Assembly: GCF_030410375.1 (NCBI RefSeq)
Contig: NZ_JAUHHE010000011.1
Location: 62,001-126,000, forward strand
Length of the DNA stretch: 64,000 nucleotides
Reading direction: 5' to 3'
Source: Zwartia vadi
GTDB lineage: Bacteria > Pseudomonadota > Gammaproteobacteria > Burkholderiales > Burkholderiaceae_B
Position numbers and translations under genes: made by a program
Notes under the pieces: model-generated
Told to the model about the DNA's origin: nothing
What the model saw: the letters and a program-made list of their open reading frames with translations, nothing else
The model's database searches: none
In this document: piece by piece, positions 57,494 through 64,000 of the stretch
How the letters are laid out: every line of letters begins with the position of its first letter
How positions within the stretch are numbered: position 1 is the stretch's first letter

Positions 57494-59109
57494 TGGATTT
57501 ACTGATTGTTTACGAGGATGGACGGCGTGAACGCATGCAACAAACCGTTCCATTCACTTTAGGTCGTGGTATTGAGTGTGAAGCACGCGTACCCCATTGG
57601 CGCGTTGCCCGTCGTCATTTGCGTGTCACCAGAGGACATGATGGTTATCAGGTTGAGGATCTTGGTTCACTTTATGGAACGCGAGTGAATGGAAAAAAAT
57701 TTTCCTTGCATGCTCCAATTATTGAGAGTGATGAATTTGTTGTGAGCCCTTGTCTGATTAGATTGTTTCCTCTACCTAAGACCACACAAACTCAGTTGAA
57801 AAAATCTTCTTTATCAACTGATTCCTGCAGTGTCGCGCTTGAAGATAAAGTCAATTCTTTTTCATCCGCTGCTTTTCGCGATATGAGGAGAGATCTTCAT
57901 GCTGGTCTGATCAAAGCTTTTGATTTAAGAAGAAACGATATTGCTGCGCTTTCTGAAAGTGCGCTGAGAGAGCAAGCTATCGAGTGCGTGTCCTCCTTGT
58001 TGAATGACCATGCTGGTCATTTGATTGGTAATCAACGAGAGGAATTATTAGAACTTGTAGTCGATGAGGCGATCGGTTTGGGTGTCTTAGAAGCGATGCT
58101 TGCCGACTCGGATATTACGGAAATCATGGTGAATCGATACGACGAAATATTTATTGAGCGTCATGGGCGTCTGGAGCTCAGTCATTATCAGTTTAGTGGT
58201 GAACAAGCTGTTCGTGGCGTTATGGAAAGGATTGTCTTTCCACTCGGACGTCGTTTGGATGATGCAGCTCCCATGGTCGATGCGCGTTTACGGGATGGTT
58301 CGAGAATCAATGCCGTCATCCCTCCGATTGCGATCCATGGGGCTTGTATGACAATCCGAAAGTTCACAAATAAGGGAATTGATCTGGATGGTTTAGTGAC
58401 CAATGGAACACTAAGCGAGAAGCTCGCTCAATTTTTAGAGCTTTGCGTTCGTCAAAGGCTCAATATTCTTGTTTCAGGCGGTACAGGTTCAGGTAAAACA
58501 ACCTTATTAAATGTACTCGCAAATTGCGTACCAAGCGATCAAAGAATCGTCACTATCGAGGACTCGGCTGAATTGCAAATTAACCATTCCCATGTGATGG
58601 CGCTCGAGGCTCGCCCTGAAAATGCTGAGGGTCGTGGCGCGGTGACGCTCAGAGATCTTGTCAGAAACGCGCTTCGTATGCGACCTGACAGAATTGTCGT
58701 AGGTGAGGTGAGGGGCGCCGAGGCGATTGATATGCTTGCTGCAATGAATACAGGTCATGAGGGATCAATCACGACCTTGCATGCCAATACGCCACGTGAC
58801 GCACTATCACGACTTGAAACAATGATTTTGTCTGCGAATAGTGGTTTGCCACTAAATGCTGTTAGGGAGCAAATCAGTTCAGCTATTCATTTGATTGTCC
58901 AGCAAGCACGCTTACCAGACGGGCGGCGCGTGGTTCATGATGTCTCTGAAATTGTTGGTATAGAGTCAGGTTGCATTCAAATGCAGAAGCTCGCAAAGTT
59001 TGATCGACTAGCAGGTTGTTCCCAACCTATGGGTCTGGTTCCTCAGTGTTTTGAAAACTGGGGAACTGAGGTTGATTCAAGCTTGTTGCAATGGTTTGCC
59101 GCTTCATGA
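57490..59109 (+). CDS. tadA: FHA-domain fusion of the Tad secretion ATPase TadA/CpaF
   Basis: A 539-residue protein. Residues 1 to about 100 form a forkhead-associated domain (FTLGRGIECEARVPHWRVARRHLRV, then DLGSLYGTRVNG, in parts), which binds phosphothreonine or similar surfaces. The rest is the hexameric traffic ATPase: Walker A GGTGSGKTT near 330, Asp-box and Walker B PDRIVVGEVRGAEAIDMLAAMNTGHEGS, then TTLHANTPRDAL. It powers pilus extension. Standard TadA has no FHA part, and no TadZ/CpaE gene is present here. The stop overlaps the tadB start. Confidence 0.93.
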   Translation: MMDLLIVYEDGRRERMQQTVPFTLGRGIECEARVPHWRVARRHLRVTRGHDGYQVEDLGSLYGTRVNGKKFSLHAPIIESDEFVVSPCLIRLFPLPKTTQTQLKKSSLSTDSCSVALEDKVNSFSSAAFRDMRRDLHAGLIKAFDLRRNDIAALSESALREQAIECVSSLLNDHAGHLIGNQREELLELVVDEAIGLGVLEAMLADSDITEIMVNRYDEIFIERHGRLELSHYQFSGEQAVRGVMERIVFPLGRRLDDAAPMVDARLRDGSRINAVIPPIAIHGACMTIRKFTNKGIDLDGLVTNGTLSEKLAQFLELCVRQRLNILVSGGTGSGKTTLLNVLANCVPSDQRIVTIEDSAELQINHSHVMALEARPENAEGRGAVTLRDLVRNALRMRPDRIVVGEVRGAEAIDMLAAMNTGHEGSITTLHANTPRDALSRLETMILSANSGLPLNAVREQISSAIHLIVQQARLPDGRRVVHDVSEIVGIESGCIQMQKLAKFDRLAGCSQPMGLVPQCFENWGTEVDSSLLQWFAAS

Positions 59110-59951
59110 TTTATATCGGTTTAGTGCTTGCATTTTTGTCCGTTGCTGTGGCGGTTTGGTTGTTGCAACAGTTGGCAAGTGTTGCCTGGGTGCGTTATCG
59201 CAGCTCTGTTACGGAACATACCCAAACGAGTCTTTCTGAGTTATTTGTTTTTATTGACACAACCCACTTATGGTCTTCTTTGTGCTGTATTTCAGTCACA
59301 TTCTCCATCTCGGTCTGGTTTCTAAGTGCGAGTGTATTGCTTGCATTAGCTTCCGGTTTACTGACTTTATTCATTCCGAGGTTCATTTTGACTAATGCCC
59401 TAAAACGTAGGCTCGGTTTGTTTGATACGCAATGGCCTGATGCCTTGACAGCAATTGCCGGGGCATTGCGTTCCGGTGCAAGTATTGGGCTTGCTTTAAA
59501 AAACTATGCTGAAGATGCCCCCACGCCCATGTCACAAGAGATTCGCTTAGTGTTAAGAGAGCACCGGATGGGCGTACCTTTAAATCAAGCCTTATCCGCA
59601 CTAAATCAACGCATGCCATCGGAAAGTGTCGAGTTGGTGACTGCGCTACTCGCAGTGGGCCATGCTTCTGGCGGATCGCTTGCTGATTTATTAGAGAGAC
59701 TCTCTATTAATTTACGTGCTCGACAACACATCACAGGAAAAATTGAGGTGTTAACTGCTCAAGGAAAAATGCAGGCTTGGGTGATGGGCGCTTTACCTCT
59801 CGTTCTCTTAGTTGCCTTAAGTCAGATCGATCCGATTTCAGTGGAGTTGATGTTTCTTAGTCAGACTGGGCAGATGATGCTTGGTATTGTCCTGTTACTT
59901 GAGTGTTTAGGTATTTTTTGGTTGCGGCGCATTTTGACGATAGAGGTTTAA
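59106..59951 (+). CDS. tadB: Tad inner-membrane platform protein TadB
   Basis: A 281-residue membrane protein from the ATG at 59106, overlapping the tadA stop by four bases. Two N-terminal membrane segments, a T2SSF-type cytoplasmic domain (WPDALTAIAGALRSGASIGLALKNYA, then VGHASGGSLADLLERLS, in parts) and two C-terminal membrane segments fit TadB. It pairs with TadC to form the platform driven by the TadA ATPase. Confidence 0.92.
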   Translation: MIYIGLVLAFLSVAVAVWLLQQLASVAWVRYRSSVTEHTQTSLSELFVFIDTTHLWSSLCCISVTFSISVWFLSASVLLALASGLLTLFIPRFILTNALKRRLGLFDTQWPDALTAIAGALRSGASIGLALKNYAEDAPTPMSQEIRLVLREHRMGVPLNQALSALNQRMPSESVELVTALLAVGHASGGSLADLLERLSINLRARQHITGKIEVLTAQGKMQAWVMGALPLVLLVALSQIDPISVELMFLSQTGQMMLGIVLLLECLGIFWLRRILTIEV

Positions 59952-59955
59952 GCGT

Positions 59956-60777
59956 ATGGGGATGCTTGCCATTGTCTGCGCAATGCTTGCCATCATATGT
60001 GTGGCCATGTTTATGGTGTTGCTTTTATGGCGGTTTTTTAAATCTCTTTCATCGCAAGGTTTACGTGGATTAACGCCTTTCATCACATGGGGACAGCGAC
60101 GCAGGCTCACCGGTCTAATTGAACGCGCTGGTTTGATCGGTTGGCATTTCCCTCAAATTTATTGTTTGCAGTGGTTAGGAGCTCTCCTGTGTTTGTCTCT
60201 CGCTGTGTGGTGGATGTATGCAGCACTACTTTCTGTCCATATCGCATCTTATCTAGGTACTGTAATAGCCTTTTCTTTTGGTTGGTGGTTGCCAATTATT
60301 TGGTTGAAACGTAAACATCACCAGCGACTCAAGTTTATGAGTCGACAGTTCCCTTTCTTTCTCGATATGGTTGGGCTAGGCTTGGATGCGGGGCTGAATC
60401 TTCAAGCCTCGGTTCAGCTCGCACTCGAGCATATTGACTCAGGTCCTCTGCACCAAGAGTGGTCAACGATGCTTGCTGATATGCGTGCCGGTCAGTCCCG
60501 AGCACAGGCATTGAGACAGCTGAGTCAACGTCTGGATTTGGCCAGTGTTCGACAACTGATCTCCTCGCTTATTCAGGGAGAGGCGATGGGTTTTAGCCTA
60601 GGTCGTATTATCCAAGTCTATGCGGATCAGCAAAGAGCGCTGCGGCTCATGCACGCGGAAAAACAGGCGCTTCAGGCACCCGTCAAAATGCTTTTTCCTA
60701 TGGCGCTCTGCATTTTTCCTTGCACATTTATAGTTTTGGGCTTTCCAGTCGTGATTCAACTTTTAGGTCAGCCATGA
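59956..60777 (+). CDS. tadC: Tad inner-membrane platform protein TadC
   Basis: A 273-residue paralogue of TadB. Membrane segments lie near 4-24 and 70-115, followed by a T2SSF domain (QFPFFLDMVGLGLDAGLNLQASVQLAL, then LISSLIQGEAMGFSLGRII, in parts) and a C-terminal segment MLFPMALCIFPCTFIVLGFPVVIQL. It starts four bases after tadB and overlaps the DUF192 gene by four bases. Confidence 0.92.
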   Translation: MGMLAIVCAMLAIICVAMFMVLLLWRFFKSLSSQGLRGLTPFITWGQRRRLTGLIERAGLIGWHFPQIYCLQWLGALLCLSLAVWWMYAALLSVHIASYLGTVIAFSFGWWLPIIWLKRKHHQRLKFMSRQFPFFLDMVGLGLDAGLNLQASVQLALEHIDSGPLHQEWSTMLADMRAGQSRAQALRQLSQRLDLASVRQLISSLIQGEAMGFSLGRIIQVYADQQRALRLMHAEKQALQAPVKMLFPMALCIFPCTFIVLGFPVVIQLLGQP

Positions 60778-61091
60778 AAATAATCGAGGCACATACTTGG
60801 CTCAGACGAGCGAGTGGCTTACTGGGTCTTCCAAAACTTGTTCCCGGAGAGGTGCTCTGGCTCAGACCCTGTCACTCGATCCATACTTTCGGGATGCGCT
60901 ACTGTATTGCGGTATTCTTTTTAGATCGTGACATGCAGATCATAGATGTGAGACCGTGTGTGAGGCCTAATAGAATCGTGTATTGTCATCGGGCACACTC
61001 TGCATGCGAAATGTTATCGATTAAGGACGATCACTGTTCCAGTTTTTCTGCCGAGCTTTCCGTGGCGCTGTTGTTAAAAACAGCTGTGTAG
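60774..61091 (+). CDS. DUF192 family protein
   Basis: A 105-residue protein from the ATG at 60774, which overlaps the tadC stop (ATGA). The DUF192 pattern is clear: RRASGLLGLPKLVPGEVLWLRPCHSIHTFGMRYCIAVFFLD in parts, followed by RPCVRPNRIVY. Most DUF192 proteins have a signal peptide; this one appears cytosolic. Its biochemical role is unknown. It ends the Tad operon, and its last 61 bases overlap the convergent BPSS1780-family gene. Confidence 0.85.
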   Translation: MKIIEAHTWLRRASGLLGLPKLVPGEVLWLRPCHSIHTFGMRYCIAVFFLDRDMQIIDVRPCVRPNRIVYCHRAHSACEMLSIKDDHCSSFSAELSVALLLKTAV

Positions 61092-61825
61092 CTTGTATAA
61101 AAACTACAGTATAAAACTGAGGTGGCAACAACGTTGAGCGGAACCTGAATGGTGGCAGCCGTTGTTGGAGAAAGTCCGATCATGACCAATGCACTAATAA
61201 ACGTATCGACAATTAGAAAAACAGCAAGCCAACACAATCCATAGACCAAAAATGCCATTTTGTTGCGCCAGCATGCGATCCAACTAAAAAATAGTGCCTG
61301 CGTGATGCGAATCCCGTGCCAGCCGACCAAAGCAGGTGCAAACCAGAATATCGCCGCCATGACGATGTAGAGAGCACCGAAAATGATCATGGGTGTTTGA
61401 ACCGCCTGCATCAAGGGAAGCAGGTCATTCGTTTTTTCAACGTTTTTAAGGGCTTCGGTTACTTCGCCCGAAAACGGCATAAAGGCAGCCAGTCCCAGCA
61501 GCAAACAAAATGCCACGTATAGACCACCCATCGCCAAAAGACGACGAAAGACCTGTGGCTGACGCAAAGGTTCAATCCAAGTCCCTAATAAAATCCGTCT
61601 GCCCTCGGTGGCATGCCGGCCAGCTGACAAGGAAAGCAGGGTGGCTGTTGGCATTAAGATGATAAAGAAGAGCGGGCCGATCGGTGGCGTGATCGTAGCG
61701 ATCATCAGCATCAAGCTCACGAACATTGCCCATGAAAAAAACGCTAATGGTTGCGTGCGAAATAACGCCCAGCCATCTCTAACCCAGATCCATCCTGCGA
61801 GTGCGGGTAAAGGTACGGCTTGCAT
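61031..61825 (-). CDS. BPSS1780-family membrane protein
   Basis: A 264-residue inner-membrane protein with about five to six hydrophobic segments, starting AVPLPALAGWIWVRDGWALFRTQPLAFF in the way of the BPSS1780 family of Burkholderiales; function unknown. The ATG at 61825 overlaps the thrB stop by one base (TGATG) and has AAGGAAA upstream, so it is coupled to thrB. Its 3' end overlaps the DUF192 gene tail to tail. Confidence 0.87.
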   Translation of the reverse strand: MQAVPLPALAGWIWVRDGWALFRTQPLAFFSWAMFVSLMLMIATITPPIGPLFFIILMPTATLLSLSAGRHATEGRRILLGTWIEPLRQPQVFRRLLAMGGLYVAFCLLLGLAAFMPFSGEVTEALKNVEKTNDLLPLMQAVQTPMIIFGALYIVMAAIFWFAPALVGWHGIRITQALFFSWIACWRNKMAFLVYGLCWLAVFLIVDTFISALVMIGLSPTTAATIQVPLNVVATSVLYCSFYTSYTAVFNNSATESSAEKLEQ

Positions 61826-62802
61826 CAAATTTCCTTGGGTAGGGAGGGCGTAACAGCCATTGTTCGTTCGGTCAGTATGCGCTCGAAATGACTTGGATCA
61901 TGTGGTTTAAGTGTCTGAGCGGGTCGGGGTAAATAAAAATCGTAAAGCCTGGAGATCCAAAAACGTAAGGCCGCGCCTTTTAGAATAACCGGCCAAACAC
62001 GATGTTCTTCGGGAGTGAAGGGGCGAACCCGAGCATAAGCGGTGAGCCATGCATCCAGTAGTTCAGGTTGAAAGGCACCCGTTGAGTGCTCAATACACCA
62101 ATCATTCACACTGACTGCCACGTCAAAGATAAAGGTGTCCACACCAGCAAAATAAAAGTCGATGAATCCACCCATGACGGGTTTGTCAAACGTTCCTGCG
62201 AACAAGACATTGTCACGAAAGAGATCGCAATGAGCGGGGCCGCTAGGAAGCGACTGGTAGTCGGAAGTTTCCGCAAGCTTTCGCTGCTCAGAGAGTGTTT
62301 CCTGAAGAAGCCGAGCATGTGTCTGGTTGAGAAACGGCAGAACTGTTGGCGCAGTTTGCTCCCACCAGGTCAACCCTCTTAAGTTTGGCTGAGTGATCCC
62401 AAAATCCATGCCTGCCAAGTGCGCATGGGCGAGAGTCTCTCCTGCGATGGCGCAATGACGTGCGCTAGGATTTGGGGTGTAGCTTCCTGGCAACTTTGTG
62501 ACGATTGCAGCAGGTTTACCGTGCAAGGTTGAGAGTCTTTTTCCGTCAAGCCGAGTTTGGGGCTGGGGAACAGGGATCGACTTTTGAGCTAAATGGTTCA
62601 TCAGCTCAATGTAAAAAGGCAACTGATCAGCCTTGAGCACCTCAAAGATAGTCAACACATACTCACCCTGACTTGTAGTCAGGAAAAAGTTGCTGTTTTC
62701 GATCCCGGCGGTAATACCCTTTAAACCTAGGAAACCCCCTAGGGAATAATCAGCCAATAAAGATTGGGCATCATTTTCGCTGACTTGAGTAAAAACTGCC
62801 AT
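61825..62802 (-). CDS. thrB: homoserine kinase (APH-like type)
   Basis: A 325-residue kinase of the aminoglycoside phosphotransferase fold that phosphorylates homoserine in threonine synthesis. This is the ThrB type found in many alpha- and betaproteobacteria. Features are MAVFTQVSENDAQSLLADYSLG at the start (in parts), GIENSNFFL, YVLTIFE lysine-region variant, the catalytic loop GPAHCDLFRDNVLF and metal Asp in GGFIDFYFAGVD. Coupled to the BPSS1780-family gene. It is divergent from dusA with a short shared gap. Confidence 0.93.
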   Translation of the reverse strand: MAVFTQVSENDAQSLLADYSLGGFLGLKGITAGIENSNFFLTTSQGEYVLTIFEVLKADQLPFYIELMNHLAQKSIPVPQPQTRLDGKRLSTLHGKPAAIVTKLPGSYTPNPSARHCAIAGETLAHAHLAGMDFGITQPNLRGLTWWEQTAPTVLPFLNQTHARLLQETLSEQRKLAETSDYQSLPSGPAHCDLFRDNVLFAGTFDKPVMGGFIDFYFAGVDTFIFDVAVSVNDWCIEHSTGAFQPELLDAWLTAYARVRPFTPEEHRVWPVILKGAALRFWISRLYDFYLPRPAQTLKPHDPSHFERILTERTMAVTPSLPKEI

Positions 62803-62871
62803 AAATGTAGGGTGAATCGTGTTGATAGATTTAACGATTTTAGCAAGGATGCATTGTTCGCGAGACGTGTC

Positions 62872-62901
62872 TTGCGTTGACTGGCGTCCAACCCATATAA
62901 A
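62872..62901 (+). promoter_or_regulatory. possible dusA promoter
   Basis: TATAAA at 62896-62901 with TTGCGT at 62872-62877, an 18-base spacing, gives a weak sigma-70 match. Its predicted start near 62908 would favour the ATG at 62942 as dusA start. The call is tentative. Confidence 0.3.
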
Positions 62902-62941
62902 ATGGCATATGTCCGGTTTGGACGCTTTGTTTTTTCAAAAA

Positions 62942-63991
62942 ATGTCCACGACTGAACTTCAACTTGCCGCGCCACTAGATCCGATGGGCTGGAAGCTCTG
63001 TGTGGCCCCCATGATCGATGTGACTGATCGTCACTGTCGTTTTTTTCATCGCCTGCTTGCGCCCCATGCGCGGCTTTATACCGAAATGATTACTACTGGT
63101 GCACTCACGCATGGCGACGTTGAGCGGCACCTTGGTTTTAATCATGAAGAGCATCCCGTCGCCTTGCAGCTAGGGGGAAGTGAACCGCAGGCCTTGAGCC
63201 ATGCGGCGCGACTGGGTGCACAATGGGGTTATGACGAAATTAATCTCAATTGTGGCTGCCCCTCGGAGCGGGTACAAAAAGGCGCGTTTGGCGCATGTTT
63301 GATGGCTGAACCCAGACTGGTCGCGGACTGCATTAAAGCGATGCAGGATGTCGTAACAATTCCAGTGACAGTCAAGCATCGGCTTGGCCTCGACTATAAC
63401 GATGATTATGGATTTGTAAGAGACTTTGTCGGCACAATATATGAAACTGGCTGTCGAGTTTTTATTGTGCATGCCAGAAATGCGGTCTTAAAAGGCCTGA
63501 CACCCAAGGATAATCGAGATGTGCCGCCACTAAGGTATGCGGATGCGGCAAGACTAAAACAAGACTTCCCTGATGCGATTGTGGTGCTCAACGGGGGCTT
63601 AGCTGGGGTTGAAGATTGCACGCAGGCGCTGAAAACCTTTGATGGAGTGATGCTTGGCCGTGCACCATGGCACAACCCAATTGTTATGCATGAACTCTCC
63701 GCTGCTTTTTGGCCCGCAACGCCCGCGTTGGAGGAGCCGCAGATTATTGAGCAGTTAGTAGGCTATGCGGCACGACAGGTTGACCTAGGTACGCCGTTAC
63801 GCATTGTCGTGAGGCCCTTGCTCGGACTGTTTAATGGTAGACCACGGTCGCGTCTCTGGAGACGGATGTTGTCAGACTCGAAACTACTCAATTCTAATGA
63901 TGCCTTGCTTATTGCCCGAGCTTGGTCTGAGATTGGTGGGCTGGAGCCTATTGCTTCTCCTCATCCGGCCAGTCACGGATATAAGCCTTGA
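62942..63991 (+). CDS. dusA: tRNA-dihydrouridine(20/20a) synthase
   Basis: An FMN-dependent enzyme that reduces uridine 20/20a in the tRNA D-loop. From the ATG at 62942 it has 349 residues; an ATG at 62909 would add eleven and lies at the predicted transcript start. Motifs of DusA are LCVAPMIDVTDRHCRFF, the ALQLGGSEP strand, the catalytic Cys in NLNCGCPSERVQKGAFGACLM (in parts), KHRLGLDYNDDY, and LNGGL followed by DGVMLGRAPWHNP. The gene is complete, ending nine bases before the window edge. Confidence 0.95.
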   Translation: MSTTELQLAAPLDPMGWKLCVAPMIDVTDRHCRFFHRLLAPHARLYTEMITTGALTHGDVERHLGFNHEEHPVALQLGGSEPQALSHAARLGAQWGYDEINLNCGCPSERVQKGAFGACLMAEPRLVADCIKAMQDVVTIPVTVKHRLGLDYNDDYGFVRDFVGTIYETGCRVFIVHARNAVLKGLTPKDNRDVPPLRYADAARLKQDFPDAIVVLNGGLAGVEDCTQALKTFDGVMLGRAPWHNPIVMHELSAAFWPATPALEEPQIIEQLVGYAARQVDLGTPLRIVVRPLLGLFNGRPRSRLWRRMLSDSKLLNSNDALLIARAWSEIGGLEPIASPHPASHGYKP

Positions 63992-64000
63992 GCATGGAGT

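Overview
The window looks like chromosomal DNA of a betaproteobacterium of the order Burkholderiales, most likely family Alcaligenaceae (Bordetella/Orrella-like). This is inferred from gene content, not from a marker gene. The supporting features are aceE-aceF-lpdA with a lipoyl domain on E3, a divergent PAS histidine kinase/FixJ-type regulator pair running into folD and prlC, several orphan TctC-type binding proteins, a BPSS1780-family membrane protein, and type II (APH-like) ThrB. Coding density is high, no gap without a gene exceeds 300 bases, and I saw no rRNA, tRNA, CRISPR array, insertion sequence or prophage.

Layout. 1-5.4 kb: end of a nitroreductase gene, copper export (copA, copZ-like), and a peroxiredoxin-glutaredoxin fusion followed by a flavin disulfide reductase. 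5.4-11.4 kb (minus): histidine kinase, response regulator, folD, prlC and a Sco lipoprotein, packed with 2-4 base gaps or overlaps. 11.6-17.5 kb (plus): pyruvate dehydrogenase operon ending at a strong terminator. 17.5-20.5 kb (minus): TRAP transporter with a fused DctQM permease. 20.6-28.4 kb: purine synthesis (purL, guaB, guaA) with a PaaI-type thioesterase. 28.4-31.9 kb (minus): M20 peptidase, TctC binding protein and exported choloylglycine-hydrolase-family enzyme in one apparent operon. 32-36.3 kb: outer-membrane protein, then a catechol ortho-cleavage cluster (catC, tctC, LysR, catB). 36.4-43.8 kb: PQQ-type sugar dehydrogenase, LysR/pirin/azoreductase, mutarotase-dtd, hydrolase-acetyltransferase-DNA-binding protein, and a secreted glycine-rich repeat protein. 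44-50 kb: acyl-CoA and lipid genes (acyl-CoA dehydrogenase, SDR, APH-like kinase, PPC-domain protein, nitronate monooxygenase, double-hotdog thioesterase, LpxL-like acyltransferase). 51-52.1 kb: D-threonine aldolase-type PLP enzyme. 52.2-61.1 kb: a compact Tad/Flp pilus operon. 61-64 kb: membrane protein, thrB, dusA.

The most unusual region is the Tad locus. Nine or ten genes are coupled mostly by 1-4 base overlaps. The secretion ATPase TadA has an N-terminal FHA domain, there is no TadZ/CpaE, TadV, TadD or RcpB gene, an exported protein of unknown family sits before CpaB, and a DUF192 gene closes the operon. Other points of interest are the elastin-like repeat protein, the M20/TctC/choloylglycine hydrolase operon, and palindromic LysR-type sites in divergent promoters.
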